DNA of 42,735 nt from Kofleriaceae bacterium. Its GTDB lineage: Bacteria; Myxococcota_A; Polyangia; Haliangiales; Haliangiaceae. Below, piece by piece: positions 1 through 8,359 of this stretch. The first letter of the stretch is position 1, and each line of letters starts with the position of its first letter. The notes under the pieces are model-generated. The model ran no database searches, was not told where the DNA came from, and saw only the letters and a list, made by a program, of their open reading frames with translations. Made by a program: the position numbers and the translations under genes. Location: positions 1 through 42,735 of the forward strand of contig JANTGM010000046.1 in the NCBI GenBank assembly GCA_024762925.1, given 5' to 3'.

Positions 1-31
1 TTTGTTCTTCCGTGTATCTCTTCTTGCTCAT
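1..31 (-). CDS. IS3-family transposase OrfA, N-terminal fragment cut by window edge
   Basis: Only the first ten codons are inside the window. The minus strand reads MSKKRYTEEQ from an ATG at 31-29, preceded by the ribosome-binding sequence AAAGGA about seven bases upstream. A (K/R)-R-Y/F-T-E-E-Q start is characteristic of the OrfA helix-turn-helix protein of IS3-family insertion sequences (IS407/IS2-like groups). OrfA binds the element ends, and OrfAB made by frameshifting carries the catalytic DDE domain. The rest of the element would lie to the left of the window. Assignment rests on ten residues only. Confidence 0.6.
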   Translation of the reverse strand, partial: MSKKRYTEEQ

Positions 32-97
32 GTTCTGTCCTTTCAATGTGACAGAACTCTCCAGTTTGATGTGGACCGATTTTCCGATCGCACCTCA
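32..97 (-). mobile_element. Probable terminal non-coding end of the IS3-type element
   Basis: The 66 bases between the OrfA start and position 97 are what is usually found between an IS3-family left end and orfA. Read on the minus strand, the stretch starting at 97 begins TGAGGTGCGATCGG, and IS3-family elements typically begin with TG. The boundary is inferred: the opposite end and any target duplication are outside the window. Confidence 0.3.
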
Positions 98-173
98 ATG
101 GGAAAGGCGCGTGCTTCTGATGACAGAATTTCGGTATGGCTAGCTCGAGAATGAGCTATCGGCAGAAAAACGA

Positions 174-208
174 CAAAAAAAGAGCGCTGGTTCAACCAAC
201 GCTCTTTT
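174..208 (-). terminator. Rho-independent terminator of the small lipoprotein gene
   Basis: A hairpin with stem AGAGCG (181-186) / CGCTCT (200-205), extended internally by TGG/CCA, is flanked on the left by seven A residues (174-180) and on the right by TTTT (205-208). On the minus strand this is a hairpin followed by a U-run, placed about 50 bases after the stop of the gene at 258-515. The T-tract on the plus side means it may also work in the other direction. Confidence 0.8.
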
Positions 209-257
209 CGGTACCTGCAATCTGCAGACATGTCGTATTCGGAAAATTCCCTACTTG

Positions 258-515
258 CTAAGGAGCAGCTGGAACCATTGCCTTCGTCAGGCACTCGGTG
301 AGCTCGCCAAGAACCTTCTTGGCCTCGTCCGTCTCTTTGACGTCTTTGAGCTTCGCCATCTTGTTTGTTACTTCCGTTGCACAAGCCATGTCTTTGCATG
401 CGCATGCTTCGTCTTTGAGTTTCTTGAGGTCGCCAAGGCCGCCATCGCCACAAGCAGAGAGACCAAATGATGCCGTGAGGCCAAGACCTAGGATGAGTGC
501 TTTGAGATTCTTCAT
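258..515 (-). CDS. Small Cys-containing lipoprotein of unknown function
   Basis: This is an 85-residue protein starting at the ATG at 515; a longer frame back to 545 would add ten residues ahead of the signal peptide. Residues 1-21 form a signal peptide ending in the lipobox L-S-A-C with lipidated Cys22. The mature part is only about 64 residues, Lys/Asp/Glu-rich and probably helical. It holds a C-x-C-x4-C cluster (ACACKDMAC) and one further Cys near the C-terminus, so disulfides or metal binding are possible. A strong terminator follows and no operon partner is visible, so it is probably a monocistronic gene. I do not recognise a named family. Confidence 0.75.
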   Translation of the reverse strand: MKNLKALILGLGLTASFGLSACGDGGLGDLKKLKDEACACKDMACATEVTNKMAKLKDVKETDEAKKVLGELTECLTKAMVPAAP

Positions 516-682
516 TGTGTATACGTTCCGTTCTACCTTGGCCAAAAGTGACCGATGCTGAACGATACCGACACAATCCTGGCTTCGTCCACCCTAGCTC
601 CAAGTAGCTGGGGCTTGGCAACAGTGCAAAAGTCTAACTTGAGCGCACGGGCCAATAGTGGCCCACGTTTCTATCTCGAGTC

Positions 683-2086
683 TCAGTCGAGCGTTGTTGG
701 CAGCTCGGCAGGTAGTGTCTCAAACGTGATCGCGATTGATACACCATCGACGAAACGACGATTGCCGTCTTCATCGAGAGCACTTGAGCACTCATCCCCC
801 TCATCGAGAATCACCGTGCCATCCCCATCGACACACCGGTCGACAAGAAACGGCTCATCTTCTGGGGTGGTGTCACAGAACGCTTCAAGACCGTCACCAT
901 CAACATCGATGTCCGGCGTTAGACAGCCCTCACCGGGAGTTCCCGCTTCCGCCTTGCGAAGCCCAAGCAAGACACCGAGGACATTTGCATACATGGCATC
1001 AGCCAATGAGTCTTCTGGACGGAGGCCGATTTGCTCAATGTCCAGACCACGAACTTGGTCCATTGTGTAGGTGTCAAGCACACCCCCGAGACGACCATTC
1101 TGAAGCGTCCAGCCATCTGCCCCTTCCACGAGATCTGCCTCAATCGTGGTTCCGGTGATTCGAAGTTCCAATTCCACACCATCCACAATCGGCAGTACCA
1201 ATGTAAAGAGCGATGGTCCCGACTTCAAGCGAAGTACGCCATCCACCATAGTGACAGTGCCCGATTTGAATGCAATCTGTGGATCGCCAGTGTCGGTGAA
1301 GCTCTCTGGAGTGATGTGCAGTGGATCGAGATCGCTATCGAAAGGTGAACAGTGCGCCTCAGCAGCTCCTACTGTCCAATCTGCAACGCCATCACAGTTG
1401 TTGTCGAGGCTATCGCCACAGGTCTCAGCGTTGCCAGGGAAGATTTTATCGTTGGTGTCATCGCAGTCGCCGTCGGCAAGGGTCACACCGTCTGCATCGG
1501 CATCCGAGACATCATCGGAGGGCGTGACAACGATCGTTCCCTTGACATCTTCTTCAGTTTCATCTGCGAGGCCATCGCAGTCATCGTCGATTCCGTTGCC
1601 AGCAATTTCAGGGAGGCCTGGAGCAGCGGTTGCGAGCAAGTCGTTGCAGTCGCCCCCGTCACGAGCCGTGTCTCTGTCATCACCATCCGCATCGCGTCGG
1701 TACTCGCCTTGGTAGATTGCAAACTTCACACAATCGTCTTCCCCCACAACGGGGAAGTCGAAAAACTCCATAGGAAGTACTAGGGAAAAGTCTTCAAAGG
1801 CCGCGGCAATCGGTTCGGCGGCCAAGCTTGCGACGCCAGCAAACTTGTTGTCTGGCTCACCGTCACCGTCAAGATCAAATCCATCATCCGCTGAGCCGAT
1901 TGCGAGCCCAGAAAACACCATTCGCTGTGAGCCCGAAAGAGCGACAACGCTATCGCCTTCGCACTCAACAGCCGGCTCCGAACCTGGTGCGGCGTCCGCC
2001 TCTGTTGGGTTGTCATCCGAACCACCGCATGCCCCAAGGGCAAAAACGCTGGCAAAAACCATGCAGCATAAGCCATACCTATTCAT
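683..2086 (-). CDS. Lipoprotein with MopE-type metal-binding repeats
   Basis: This is a 467-residue secreted lipoprotein. The signal peptide ends in the lipobox L-G-A-C (Cys20). An acidic linker follows, then at about residues 130-240 two copies of the MopE-like repeat: D-x-D-x-D, then GDC-[DN]-D, then a stretch ending N-x-x-D-[DN]-[DN]-C-D-G. This pattern is widespread in myxobacterial surface proteins and is related to the copper-binding MopE repeat of methanotrophs. Near the C-terminus (about 385-430) are more Asp-rich D-x-D-G-D loops of the thrombospondin type-3/calcium-binding kind. The region between (about 245-380) is predicted beta-rich and has no recognised family. It is a probable metal-binding cell-surface protein with unknown ligand and role, transcribed alone as far as can be seen. 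Confidence 0.85.
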   Translation of the reverse strand: MNRYGLCCMVFASVFALGACGGSDDNPTEADAAPGSEPAVECEGDSVVALSGSQRMVFSGLAIGSADDGFDLDGDGEPDNKFAGVASLAAEPIAAAFEDFSLVLPMEFFDFPVVGEDDCVKFAIYQGEYRRDADGDDRDTARDGGDCNDLLATAAPGLPEIAGNGIDDDCDGLADETEEDVKGTIVVTPSDDVSDADADGVTLADGDCDDTNDKIFPGNAETCGDSLDNNCDGVADWTVGAAEAHCSPFDSDLDPLHITPESFTDTGDPQIAFKSGTVTMVDGVLRLKSGPSLFTLVLPIVDGVELELRITGTTIEADLVEGADGWTLQNGRLGGVLDTYTMDQVRGLDIEQIGLRPEDSLADAMYANVLGVLLGLRKAEAGTPGEGCLTPDIDVDGDGLEAFCDTTPEDEPFLVDRCVDGDGTVILDEGDECSSALDEDGNRRFVDGVSIAITFETLPAELPTTLD

Positions 2087-2305
2087 GCCCGCAGCGTAGT
2101 CGGATGAGGGCGACCATACAAGCGTCAGTTACGACTGCGAGCGATCTAGCGGTTGCGAATTCTCCTGCACAAATTGGCGCCCGAATCGAGTGTGTATGGG
2201 GGCGTAGGGGCAAGGGCGCCAACCATCTAGGAATGCTGGAATTTGCCTCGTAGGCGCCTCACGGTGTCGCTTTTCATACCAATTCGTAGAGCGAATAGGG
2301 CAACG

Positions 2306-4267
2306 TTATTGACAGGCGCCAGTTGTGCAAAGGCATGGGGCCGGTACGCTCTCAAGGCTGCACTCCGATGTGATCATGCCGCCTTTAAGAAAGCCAAAGA
2401 CCTGCCGCTGTACAGCACCCCACTCATGCACATCTTGGTGTGTGCTGTTGAACTCCAAGTCGAGCATCGCATTGCTCTCTGGTGGCACTAGTTCGGGCTC
2501 TTCGTCGTAGATCGTGTAGCCACTTGATACTGCTTCGGTGACTTCTTCAAAGCCAAACGGCACTTTCACACTTGGGCCAATGACGGGCAGGTCCAGCACT
2601 CGTGCCAGGGTATCGGAAGCGGAGTTCGTGACCAGAGCATCGCCAATCGCCATGTAGAGCAAGAGCTGTTTTGCTGGTGTATCGGGAAGAGGATCCGCGA
2701 TGACGCGATGCGCAGTTGTGACTGGATCTACTTTTTCGAAGAGCATGCCCATGAGAGCGACGTTCTGTTGGTAGTCCCAAGGTTCTGGGTACGCACCCTT
2801 CATGGTGATGCGCAGTGGCGGCCAGAAAACGGAGCGCTCAAAAAGCAGCGACCATGGACCACCGGGAACACCGAGAGCGCCTCGGGTAATCACAGGATCG
2901 TAGGCCATGAAAACGCCACCAAGGATTCCACCGAGAGAGGCCCCAAAGTAAGTTATGTCGGCGGGGTCGATCATCGCAGTACCATCGAGTTTGAACTCGT
3001 CAGCGTCAAGAAGGCTGGTTCGAAGGCTGGTTTCCAGGACGATGAAGTTAATGATGGCTTGAGCCATCTTTTCGGTGAGCGCGCGCCCCTTGTTCAGTTC
3101 ATTCATCGCAAAGGCAACGCTGGCAAATTGCCGGTTTGTGAGCCCGATGAAGTCGCTACCAACAAGAATGGTGCACTCTTCGTTTGCGAATCGCTGCAAG
3201 AAGCGATTGTCCAGAGAGTCGACGGCATTGCCGAACATGCCGTGACCAAAGATGACCACGGGCACAGGAAGAGGAACTGTTTCGACACATTTGGGAATAA
3301 CGACACCGATGTTCGCTTCTCCTATCCCGTTGAGTGCTGGCACACCAGCTTCGTCTCGAACCAAGATGGAGTTGTCACGCTCGCCATTGTCGAGAAACAT
3401 GGGCGTGTCATAAACGCCCTCGAAGATGCGCAACACCTCGTCGGGATTGCCGTTGTCCATAGGCGAGAGAGTGTAACTAAGAGTGACCTCTTCCATCTTT
3501 GCGAGGGCCTGCGTGCGCATCGACATGAGATCGCCGGTGAGCGACTCATCCGATGCTGTCACAAAATCCCAAGCTAAGACAATCTCTGATTTTGGAAGCC
3601 CAGCGGTATCGAGGGCGCTAAAGATGTCATCGTAGTTTCCAAGCCGCTCATAGAGAGGATGCTTGATTTCTTTGCCCTCAAGAATCGCCGCGAACCCTTC
3701 TGGAATGGGAAGGTCCGAACCGTCGGCGGCTTTCACCGTGTTGCGAATGCCAACCGCATAGCGAGACGCAGAAGCCATACGAGTCATAGGACGAATGATG
3801 AGGGCGCGCTCTTCGGGAACCGCTGCATTCATGTCGGGTTCGGCAAAGATTGGCAGACGCTCACCGGTTTCCATATTGACTACGACGATGGAGGACGACG
3901 CTTCAAGAGACTGCCCAATATCTGATGATGGAGGCAGGCCATCGGAAGAAACGCCCGTCGGAAAATCGACAAGCATGGGGCCGGCAACCGCGAAGCCATC
4001 ATAGGTGTTAAAGATGTCCGCTTCGATTGCGATGTTGTCGGCGTTTATCGGCATGGCTTCAGCAGGCATATCCACTCGATAGCCGCTCACCGTGCTCGAG
4101 TCTTCGACGAGATAGGCCGACGATGGCCATGGCAACATGCAGGCGGGACCACCGAGCGGATTGCACTCCACACGCTGTGTGTCGGTTTGCCCTTCCGCGT
4201 TATCACCACAAGCCGTGGCGGAAAAAAGTGCGATTGCGAGTGCTGCCTGTATCGTTGAACGAACCAT
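2306..4267 (-). CDS. Alpha/beta-hydrolase-fold lipoprotein (lipase/esterase-like)
   Basis: This is a 653-residue protein with an N-terminal signal peptide and a probable lipidation site at Cys20 (A-T-A-C, a weak lipobox). The C-terminal half has alpha/beta-hydrolase signatures: the oxyanion-type turn GHGMFGN at 341-347, and the nucleophile elbow G-A-S-L-G-G at 442-447 with Ser444 as the likely catalytic serine. A late His in the V-H-E-W segment near residue 620 is a plausible triad histidine. The N-terminal about 300 residues are typical of large myxobacterial extracellular hydrolase-like proteins and may be a beta-sandwich domain. The C-terminus contains several Cys residues. Substrate is unknown; extracellular lipase or esterase is a reasonable guess. 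It stands alone on the minus strand, divergent from serA. Confidence 0.75.
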   Translation of the reverse strand: MVRSTIQAALAIALFSATACGDNAEGQTDTQRVECNPLGGPACMLPWPSSAYLVEDSSTVSGYRVDMPAEAMPINADNIAIEADIFNTYDGFAVAGPMLVDFPTGVSSDGLPPSSDIGQSLEASSSIVVVNMETGERLPIFAEPDMNAAVPEERALIIRPMTRMASASRYAVGIRNTVKAADGSDLPIPEGFAAILEGKEIKHPLYERLGNYDDIFSALDTAGLPKSEIVLAWDFVTASDESLTGDLMSMRTQALAKMEEVTLSYTLSPMDNGNPDEVLRIFEGVYDTPMFLDNGERDNSILVRDEAGVPALNGIGEANIGVVIPKCVETVPLPVPVVIFGHGMFGNAVDSLDNRFLQRFANEECTILVGSDFIGLTNRQFASVAFAMNELNKGRALTEKMAQAIINFIVLETSLRTSLLDADEFKLDGTAMIDPADITYFGASLGGILGGVFMAYDPVITRGALGVPGGPWSLLFERSVFWPPLRITMKGAYPEPWDYQQNVALMGMLFEKVDPVTTAHRVIADPLPDTPAKQLLLYMAIGDALVTNSASDTLARVLDLPVIGPSVKVPFGFEEVTEAVSSGYTIYDEEPELVPPESNAMLDLEFNSTHQDVHEWGAVQRQVFGFLKGGMITSECSLESVPAPCLCTTGACQ

Positions 4268-4447
4268 CTTGTAACTCCCCTTCGAGCGTAGCCCTCACAT
4301 ATCACGTTGCATCTAAGGTCGCGGGGACTTCTGCTCCGAATCCCCACTACATGGAACTTGCTGTTGTCCAAGAACGGGATGGTCAGACCAACCACGATTG
4401 AGAAGCGGAGAGCGGGTGCGAACGCCGGGGTTCTGTAGAATCCCGCC

Positions 4448-5686
4448 ATGTCGAGGCGCCGATCGCAAGCCACCTTTCCCGCGGGTCAAATCAAGGTTGT
4501 TCTCTTTGAGGGCATCCACAACTCGGCAAAGACATTCTTCGAGCGCACTGAGTTCACTGTCGTTGAAGTGAGCGGTGCGCTCCCTGAAGACGAGCTCATC
4601 AAGCATTTGGCGGACGCCCACATTGTCGGCATCAGAAGCAAGACACAGATCACCGCCAAGGTACTTGAGAGCGCACCGTTGCTGCTCTGCGTTGGCTGCT
4701 TCTGCATCGGGACCAACCAGGTCGATCTCGTAAAGGCCAACTCCCTTGGCATTCCCGTTTTCAATGCGCCGTTCTCGAATACGCGAAGTGTTGCCGAGCT
4801 AATTATCGCCGAGATTGTGATGCTTGCGCGTGGGCTTGGTGACCGCGTGAAAGAGCTGCACGAACACAATTGGAACAAGTCTGCCGCGGGCTGTCACGAA
4901 GTGCGTGGCAAAACGGTTGGCGTGGTTGGCTACGGCCACATCGGTTCACAGGTTGGTGTACTCGCCGAGGCCTTTGGCATGCGCGTGCTCTTTTATGACA
5001 TCGCCAAGCGCCTGCCGATGGGCAACAACAAGAGTGTCGATAGCCTCAACACTTTGCTCTCACAGTCCGACTTCGTTACGTTTCACGTTCCGGCAACCCC
5101 TGAGACGCGGGACATGATCCAAGCTGAACACTTGGCGACCATGCAAGCTGGAAGCTATCTGCTCAACGCAAGTCGCGGGTCTGTCATCAATTTGGAAGCG
5201 CTTGCAGACGCAGTGAGTTCTGGACACATTGCAGGAGCCGCGATCGATGTCTATCCAAAGGAGCCAAGGTCCAATGGTGGGGGCTTTGAGTCACCTCTTG
5301 TCGGTCTCCCAAACATCGTTCTAACGCCTCATATCGGCGGTTCTACGGAAGAAGCGCAGGAGTCCATTGGTGAGGAAGTAGCTGCTTCTTGTACGGGTTT
5401 CGTTTCCCAAGGCAACACCAGTACGGCTGTGAATTTTCCCCACATCGAGCAACAGTGGCGCCCGGACCTTCACCGTGTCCTCAACGTGCATCAGAACGTG
5501 CCGGGAGTTATGGCAGAGATCCTCTCGATTCTTGCCGATCACAACGCCAACATTCACGCGCAACAACTTGGCACCGATGACACGATTGGCTACTTGGTAA
5601 CCGATTTGGATCGATCGGTTTCTGACGATGTGAAAGCTGCGATTGCGGCCCTGCCAACGAGCATTCGGACTCGGATTCTTTACTAG
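4448..5686 (+). CDS. serA: D-3-phosphoglycerate dehydrogenase
   Basis: This 412-residue enzyme oxidises 3-phosphoglycerate to 3-phosphohydroxypyruvate with NAD, the first step of serine synthesis in the cytoplasm. Length and sequence follow the E. coli type (about 410 residues, short form with ACT domain). Key features are the IGTNQVD segment at 87-93, the Rossmann glycine motif G-Y-G-H-I-G at 161-166, and the catalytic triad Arg243 (NASRG), Glu272 (P-K-E-P) and His295 (TPHIGGST). A C-terminal ACT domain at about 342-412 (HVNQN-type start, ending RTRILY) normally binds serine for feedback inhibition. The ATG at 4448 fits the family start. The VanZ-like gene begins about 100 bases downstream and seems functionally unrelated. 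Confidence 0.97.
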   Translation: MSRRRSQATFPAGQIKVVLFEGIHNSAKTFFERTEFTVVEVSGALPEDELIKHLADAHIVGIRSKTQITAKVLESAPLLLCVGCFCIGTNQVDLVKANSLGIPVFNAPFSNTRSVAELIIAEIVMLARGLGDRVKELHEHNWNKSAAGCHEVRGKTVGVVGYGHIGSQVGVLAEAFGMRVLFYDIAKRLPMGNNKSVDSLNTLLSQSDFVTFHVPATPETRDMIQAEHLATMQAGSYLLNASRGSVINLEALADAVSSGHIAGAAIDVYPKEPRSNGGGFESPLVGLPNIVLTPHIGGSTEEAQESIGEEVAASCTGFVSQGNTSTAVNFPHIEQQWRPDLHRVLNVHQNVPGVMAEILSILADHNANIHAQQLGTDDTIGYLVTDLDRSVSDDVKAAIAALPTSIRTRILY

Positions 5687-5786
5687 TGATTGCTCCTTTG
5701 TCATTGAGTTCGCGCACTCGGGTTTCCAGCTTCCCCCACGCAATCTCTTCACAAGATTCGACCCCAACGAACCGGATCAAGCCCTA

Positions 5787-7289
5787 GTGTCGGCCTCCTC
5801 AGCTCCCCCCCTCAATTCAGAACGCCTGGTAGCGTGGGTATTTGGTGGGCTCACGTTTCTCTTTGTCCTCTTCATCGTCTACGCGAGCTGGACACCGGCA
5901 GATGGAGTCACTGGTGCTGACGCCCTATTTGACAAGCTCGAGAACCCTCGGGAGATGTTTCGCGGACACAACCTTCGAGACATTGCGACCAATGTTCTAC
6001 TCTACATGCCATTGGGAGTTTTCTTAGCGCTAGCACGCAGCGCTCGTGGTGGTCGATTCCTCAGCCTGTGGCTGCTTGGAGGCTTTGTGGTGAGCCTCAC
6101 GATGGAACTTGGCCAGAGCTTCATCGGTCGCACCCCCGACATGGTGGACCTTGTCACCAATACTACAGGCTATGTGATTGGCTATTGGATCATCGTCGCC
6201 GCAATTCGCTTCTACGGCCTCAATCCGCTGGTCTTCATGGGGTTTCACCCAGGCGAGACACAGGACCGCAAGACTCAGAGCATCGCGGCATTTCGCTTCA
6301 TTGCCGTCTGCGTCTACGTGCTCATCGCACTTCTGCCGTTTGATGTGTCGGTGAGGCTCAGCGATCTCTACGCGCAACTTCAACCTGACGAAACCGGGGT
6401 CCCAAAGATCATTCTCGATCCGCTCTACAGCCTCTCGCACTGGAAGGAGAGTGGATTGAAACTCACCTTCGAGTTGTGGGCGCTTCTTCCTGTTGCAGGC
6501 CTAACCGCCTTCCTCTCCGGCATACGCGGTCGCTTCAGCGTGTTCTCACCGATTTTCGCATGCGTAGCGGTTGCCTTCTGTTGCGAGACGGCCCAGATCT
6601 GCATTCTCTCTCGGCGCACGGATATCGCCATGCTGGGAATCGCGGTGCTTTCCGGTGTACTCGGCTGGGCCCTGGTTCGCACCTGGTTCAAGATTCAAGG
6701 TACCCATGTGCTGAGCGATGGCAGTAGTCCGCAAGTTCGGTGGCAGCAGCTGGCACTGGCAACACTTGGCTACGCCTTTATCATCGGCCTTTTTGCCTGG
6801 TCTCCCTACGAGTTTGAGACCGAGCTTGGAACCGTTCTTGAGAAGATTCGCCATGAGAGCAATCTCATCCCATTCAAGCAGCACTTTTCCACACGCAGTT
6901 TGGGCAGCGCCGTCGACATCGTAAAAGAAGCCGGGCTGTTTTTGCCGCTTGGTCTGCTCTTCGCAACGCTGCTCACCTCGATTCGACCACAGTTTCGCAG
7001 AATACAGACGTTGCTCATTACGGGCTTCTTCTGCGGTTCTATCGCTTGTTTCACCGAGCTTTCCCAAGCGTTGGTCGTGGGCCGCTACATCGATATCACG
7101 GATGTGTTCTTGGGGGCCTTCGGTGGCATCTGCGGAGCGGTAGTGTTGCAGCTTTTCGAAGTGAGGATGCACTCAGGTTCCGCCCAACAACAACACGCCC
7201 AACAACACGCCCAACAACACGCCCAACAACACGCCCAGCCTCGGCGCGCCGAAGTCTACATGCCTCCCGACTCCGAGAAAAACTCTTAG
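5787..7289 (+). CDS. Polytopic membrane protein with two VanZ-like domains
   Basis: This is about 500 residues if translation begins at the GTG at 5787; the frame is open back to 5643, but that would overlap serA and add a non-membrane leader. The protein is strongly hydrophobic with around ten membrane segments. It contains two VanZ-type modules: the first has D-I-A-T-N-V-L-L-Y-M-P-L-G and an E-L-G-Q-S/R-T-P-D-M-V-D core. The second, near the C-terminus, has P-L-G-L-L followed by E-L-S-Q-A and R-Y-I-D-I-T-D-V. VanZ proteins are linked to teicoplanin resistance in enterococci, but homologues are common in exopolysaccharide loci; the biochemical role is not settled. The cytoplasmic or periplasmic tail carries a Gln-Gln-His-Ala tandem repeat. 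The stop overlaps by two bases the stop of the convergent GT2 gene. Confidence 0.85.
   Translation: MSASSAPPLNSERLVAWVFGGLTFLFVLFIVYASWTPADGVTGADALFDKLENPREMFRGHNLRDIATNVLLYMPLGVFLALARSARGGRFLSLWLLGGFVVSLTMELGQSFIGRTPDMVDLVTNTTGYVIGYWIIVAAIRFYGLNPLVFMGFHPGETQDRKTQSIAAFRFIAVCVYVLIALLPFDVSVRLSDLYAQLQPDETGVPKIILDPLYSLSHWKESGLKLTFELWALLPVAGLTAFLSGIRGRFSVFSPIFACVAVAFCCETAQICILSRRTDIAMLGIAVLSGVLGWALVRTWFKIQGTHVLSDGSSPQVRWQQLALATLGYAFIIGLFAWSPYEFETELGTVLEKIRHESNLIPFKQHFSTRSLGSAVDIVKEAGLFLPLGLLFATLLTSIRPQFRRIQTLLITGFFCGSIACFTELSQALVVGRYIDITDVFLGAFGGICGAVVLQLFEVRMHSGSAQQQHAQQHAQQHAQQHAQPRRAEVYMPPDSEKNS
7188..7235 (+). repeat. Four tandem copies of a 12-bp unit inside the VanZ gene
   Basis: The unit CAACAACACGCC is repeated four times without change, encoding (Q-Q-H-A)4, with an extra CAA just before it. 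The repeat is in frame and a multiple of three, so gain or loss of units would change tail length without a frameshift. Perfect identity suggests recent slippage. Confidence 0.9.
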
Positions 7290-8011
7290 GTCTTGCTACG
7301 ACGAAGCTTCCACACCTGGGTAACAGCTTCCAAGAAAATATCACCGCTCATCTTCGACTCGCCTCGAGTTCGATCCGGGAAGATGATTGGTGACTCCACG
7401 ACCCGCAGACCTTGCTTGCAGGCTCGGTACTTAAGCTCCACCTGAAAGCAGTACCCTGTGCTTGAAACCTGCTCTAGGCCGATTCGCTGGAGCGCATCTC
7501 GGCGAAACCCATTGAAGCCACCAGTGAGGTCTCGCACCGGCACCTGCAGGACAACCCGTGAGTACATGCTGCCGCCCCACGAAATGAACCTCCGCGCAGC
7601 CCCCCAGTTTTCGACGCCACCACCGCGAACGCGCCGTGAACCAACAACGACGTCCGCCGAGGAATCGAGCAGCGCAAGAAACGTCGGTAGGTACTCAGGC
7701 TTGTGGGAGAAGTCCGCATCAAACTCAAAGATGAATTCATAGTCGCGCTCAAGCGCCCACTCGAACGCGGCAAGGTAGGCTTTCCCAAGGCCCTTCTTAC
7801 CCTCGCGATGCATTACGTGAATGCGCGAATCTGCGGCCGCCATTTCATCTGCAAGCGCCCCGGTTCCATCGGGCGAGTTGTCATCGACAACCAAGACGTG
7901 AGCGAGGGGAACCGCCTCGAGCACCGCAGGAACAATGAGCGGCAAGTTTTCCCGTTCGTTGAACGTCGGAATGCAAATCACGGCCCCGGCACCTTTTCTT
8001 GGGTCTGCCAT
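7286..8011 (-). CDS. GT2 glycosyltransferase, polyprenol-phosphate mannosyltransferase (DPM1)-like
   Basis: From the ATG at 8011 the product is 241 residues; in-frame alternatives are ATG 8026 and TTG 8053, and none has a clear ribosome-binding site. The sequence is a compact GT-A domain without membrane helices: P-T-F-N-E-R-E-N-L near the N-terminus, V-V-D-D-N-S-P-D-G-T, the divalent-metal DxD in F-D-A-D-F-S-H, and G-S-R-R-V. A D-L-T-G-G-F-N-G-F-R/R-D-A-L block is diagnostic of dolichol/polyprenol-phosphate mannose synthases. It would transfer a hexose from GDP- or UDP-sugar to a polyprenyl phosphate at the inner membrane face. That donor could serve polysaccharide or glycoprotein assembly in this locus. 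It is divergent from the carrier-protein operon. Confidence 0.9.
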   Translation of the reverse strand: MADPRKGAGAVICIPTFNERENLPLIVPAVLEAVPLAHVLVVDDNSPDGTGALADEMAAADSRIHVMHREGKKGLGKAYLAAFEWALERDYEFIFEFDADFSHKPEYLPTFLALLDSSADVVVGSRRVRGGGVENWGAARRFISWGGSMYSRVVLQVPVRDLTGGFNGFRRDALQRIGLEQVSSTGYCFQVELKYRACKQGLRVVESPIIFPDRTRGESKMSGDIFLEAVTQVWKLRRSKT

Positions 8012-8102
8012 AGAGGCCAGCTTCATAGCATAGAGCGATTTGCCTAGGTTCAAGCATATCGAACGAGCCCCGATTTATGGGACACTTACACCCTTTCCAA
8101 AA

Positions 8103-8108
8103 TGAGGA
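8103..8108 (+). promoter_or_regulatory. Ribosome-binding site deciding the carrier-protein start
   Basis: TGAGGA lies seven bases before the GTG at 8116. The upstream in-frame ATG at 8077 has no comparable sequence in front of it, so GTG 8116 is preferred. Confidence 0.6.
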
Positions 8109-8115
8109 CCAACGC

Positions 8116-8358
8116 GTGACCGACGTTCAAGCCATCCAGCATTTGCAAGCCTACTTCGCCAAAGAACAGGGAGCCAAAGACCTGGCACCTGATGATGGTC
8201 TTCTCAGTAGCGGACTGCTCGACTCCCTCGCCATCGTCAAGCTTCTGAGCTATCTCGAAGAGGAGTTCGATGTCGAAATCGATGACTCCGACTTCGATCC
8301 GGAGAACTTCGAGACCATTGCCTCGATTGCAGCCCTAATCAGCACACCGAGCGCCTAG
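8116..8358 (+). CDS. Acyl/peptidyl carrier protein
   Basis: This is an 80-residue carrier protein from the GTG at 8116. It has the four-helix acyl-carrier fold pattern, with the phosphopantetheine attachment site G-L-L-D-S-L at about 33-38; Ser37 would carry the 4'-phosphopantetheine arm. The following helix is very acidic (Glu/Asp-rich), as is usual for discrete carriers. It is the first gene of a packed operon: its stop is one base before the GTG of the dehydrogenase, followed directly by the adenylation-type ligase. This implies that the ligase loads it and the flavoenzyme acts on the thioester it holds. It is not the housekeeping fatty-acid AcpP, because no fab genes adjoin it. Confidence 0.92.
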   Translation: MTDVQAIQHLQAYFAKEQGAKDLAPDDGLLSSGLLDSLAIVKLLSYLEEEFDVEIDDSDFDPENFETIASIAALISTPSA

Positions 8359-8359
8359 C

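Noticed and set aside
43-621. 192-codon minus-strand frame overlapping the small lipoprotein gene
   Set aside because: It overlaps the signal-peptide lipoprotein and its terminator in another frame, and its composition (Arg/Ser/Trp-rich) is that of an antisense-style shadow.
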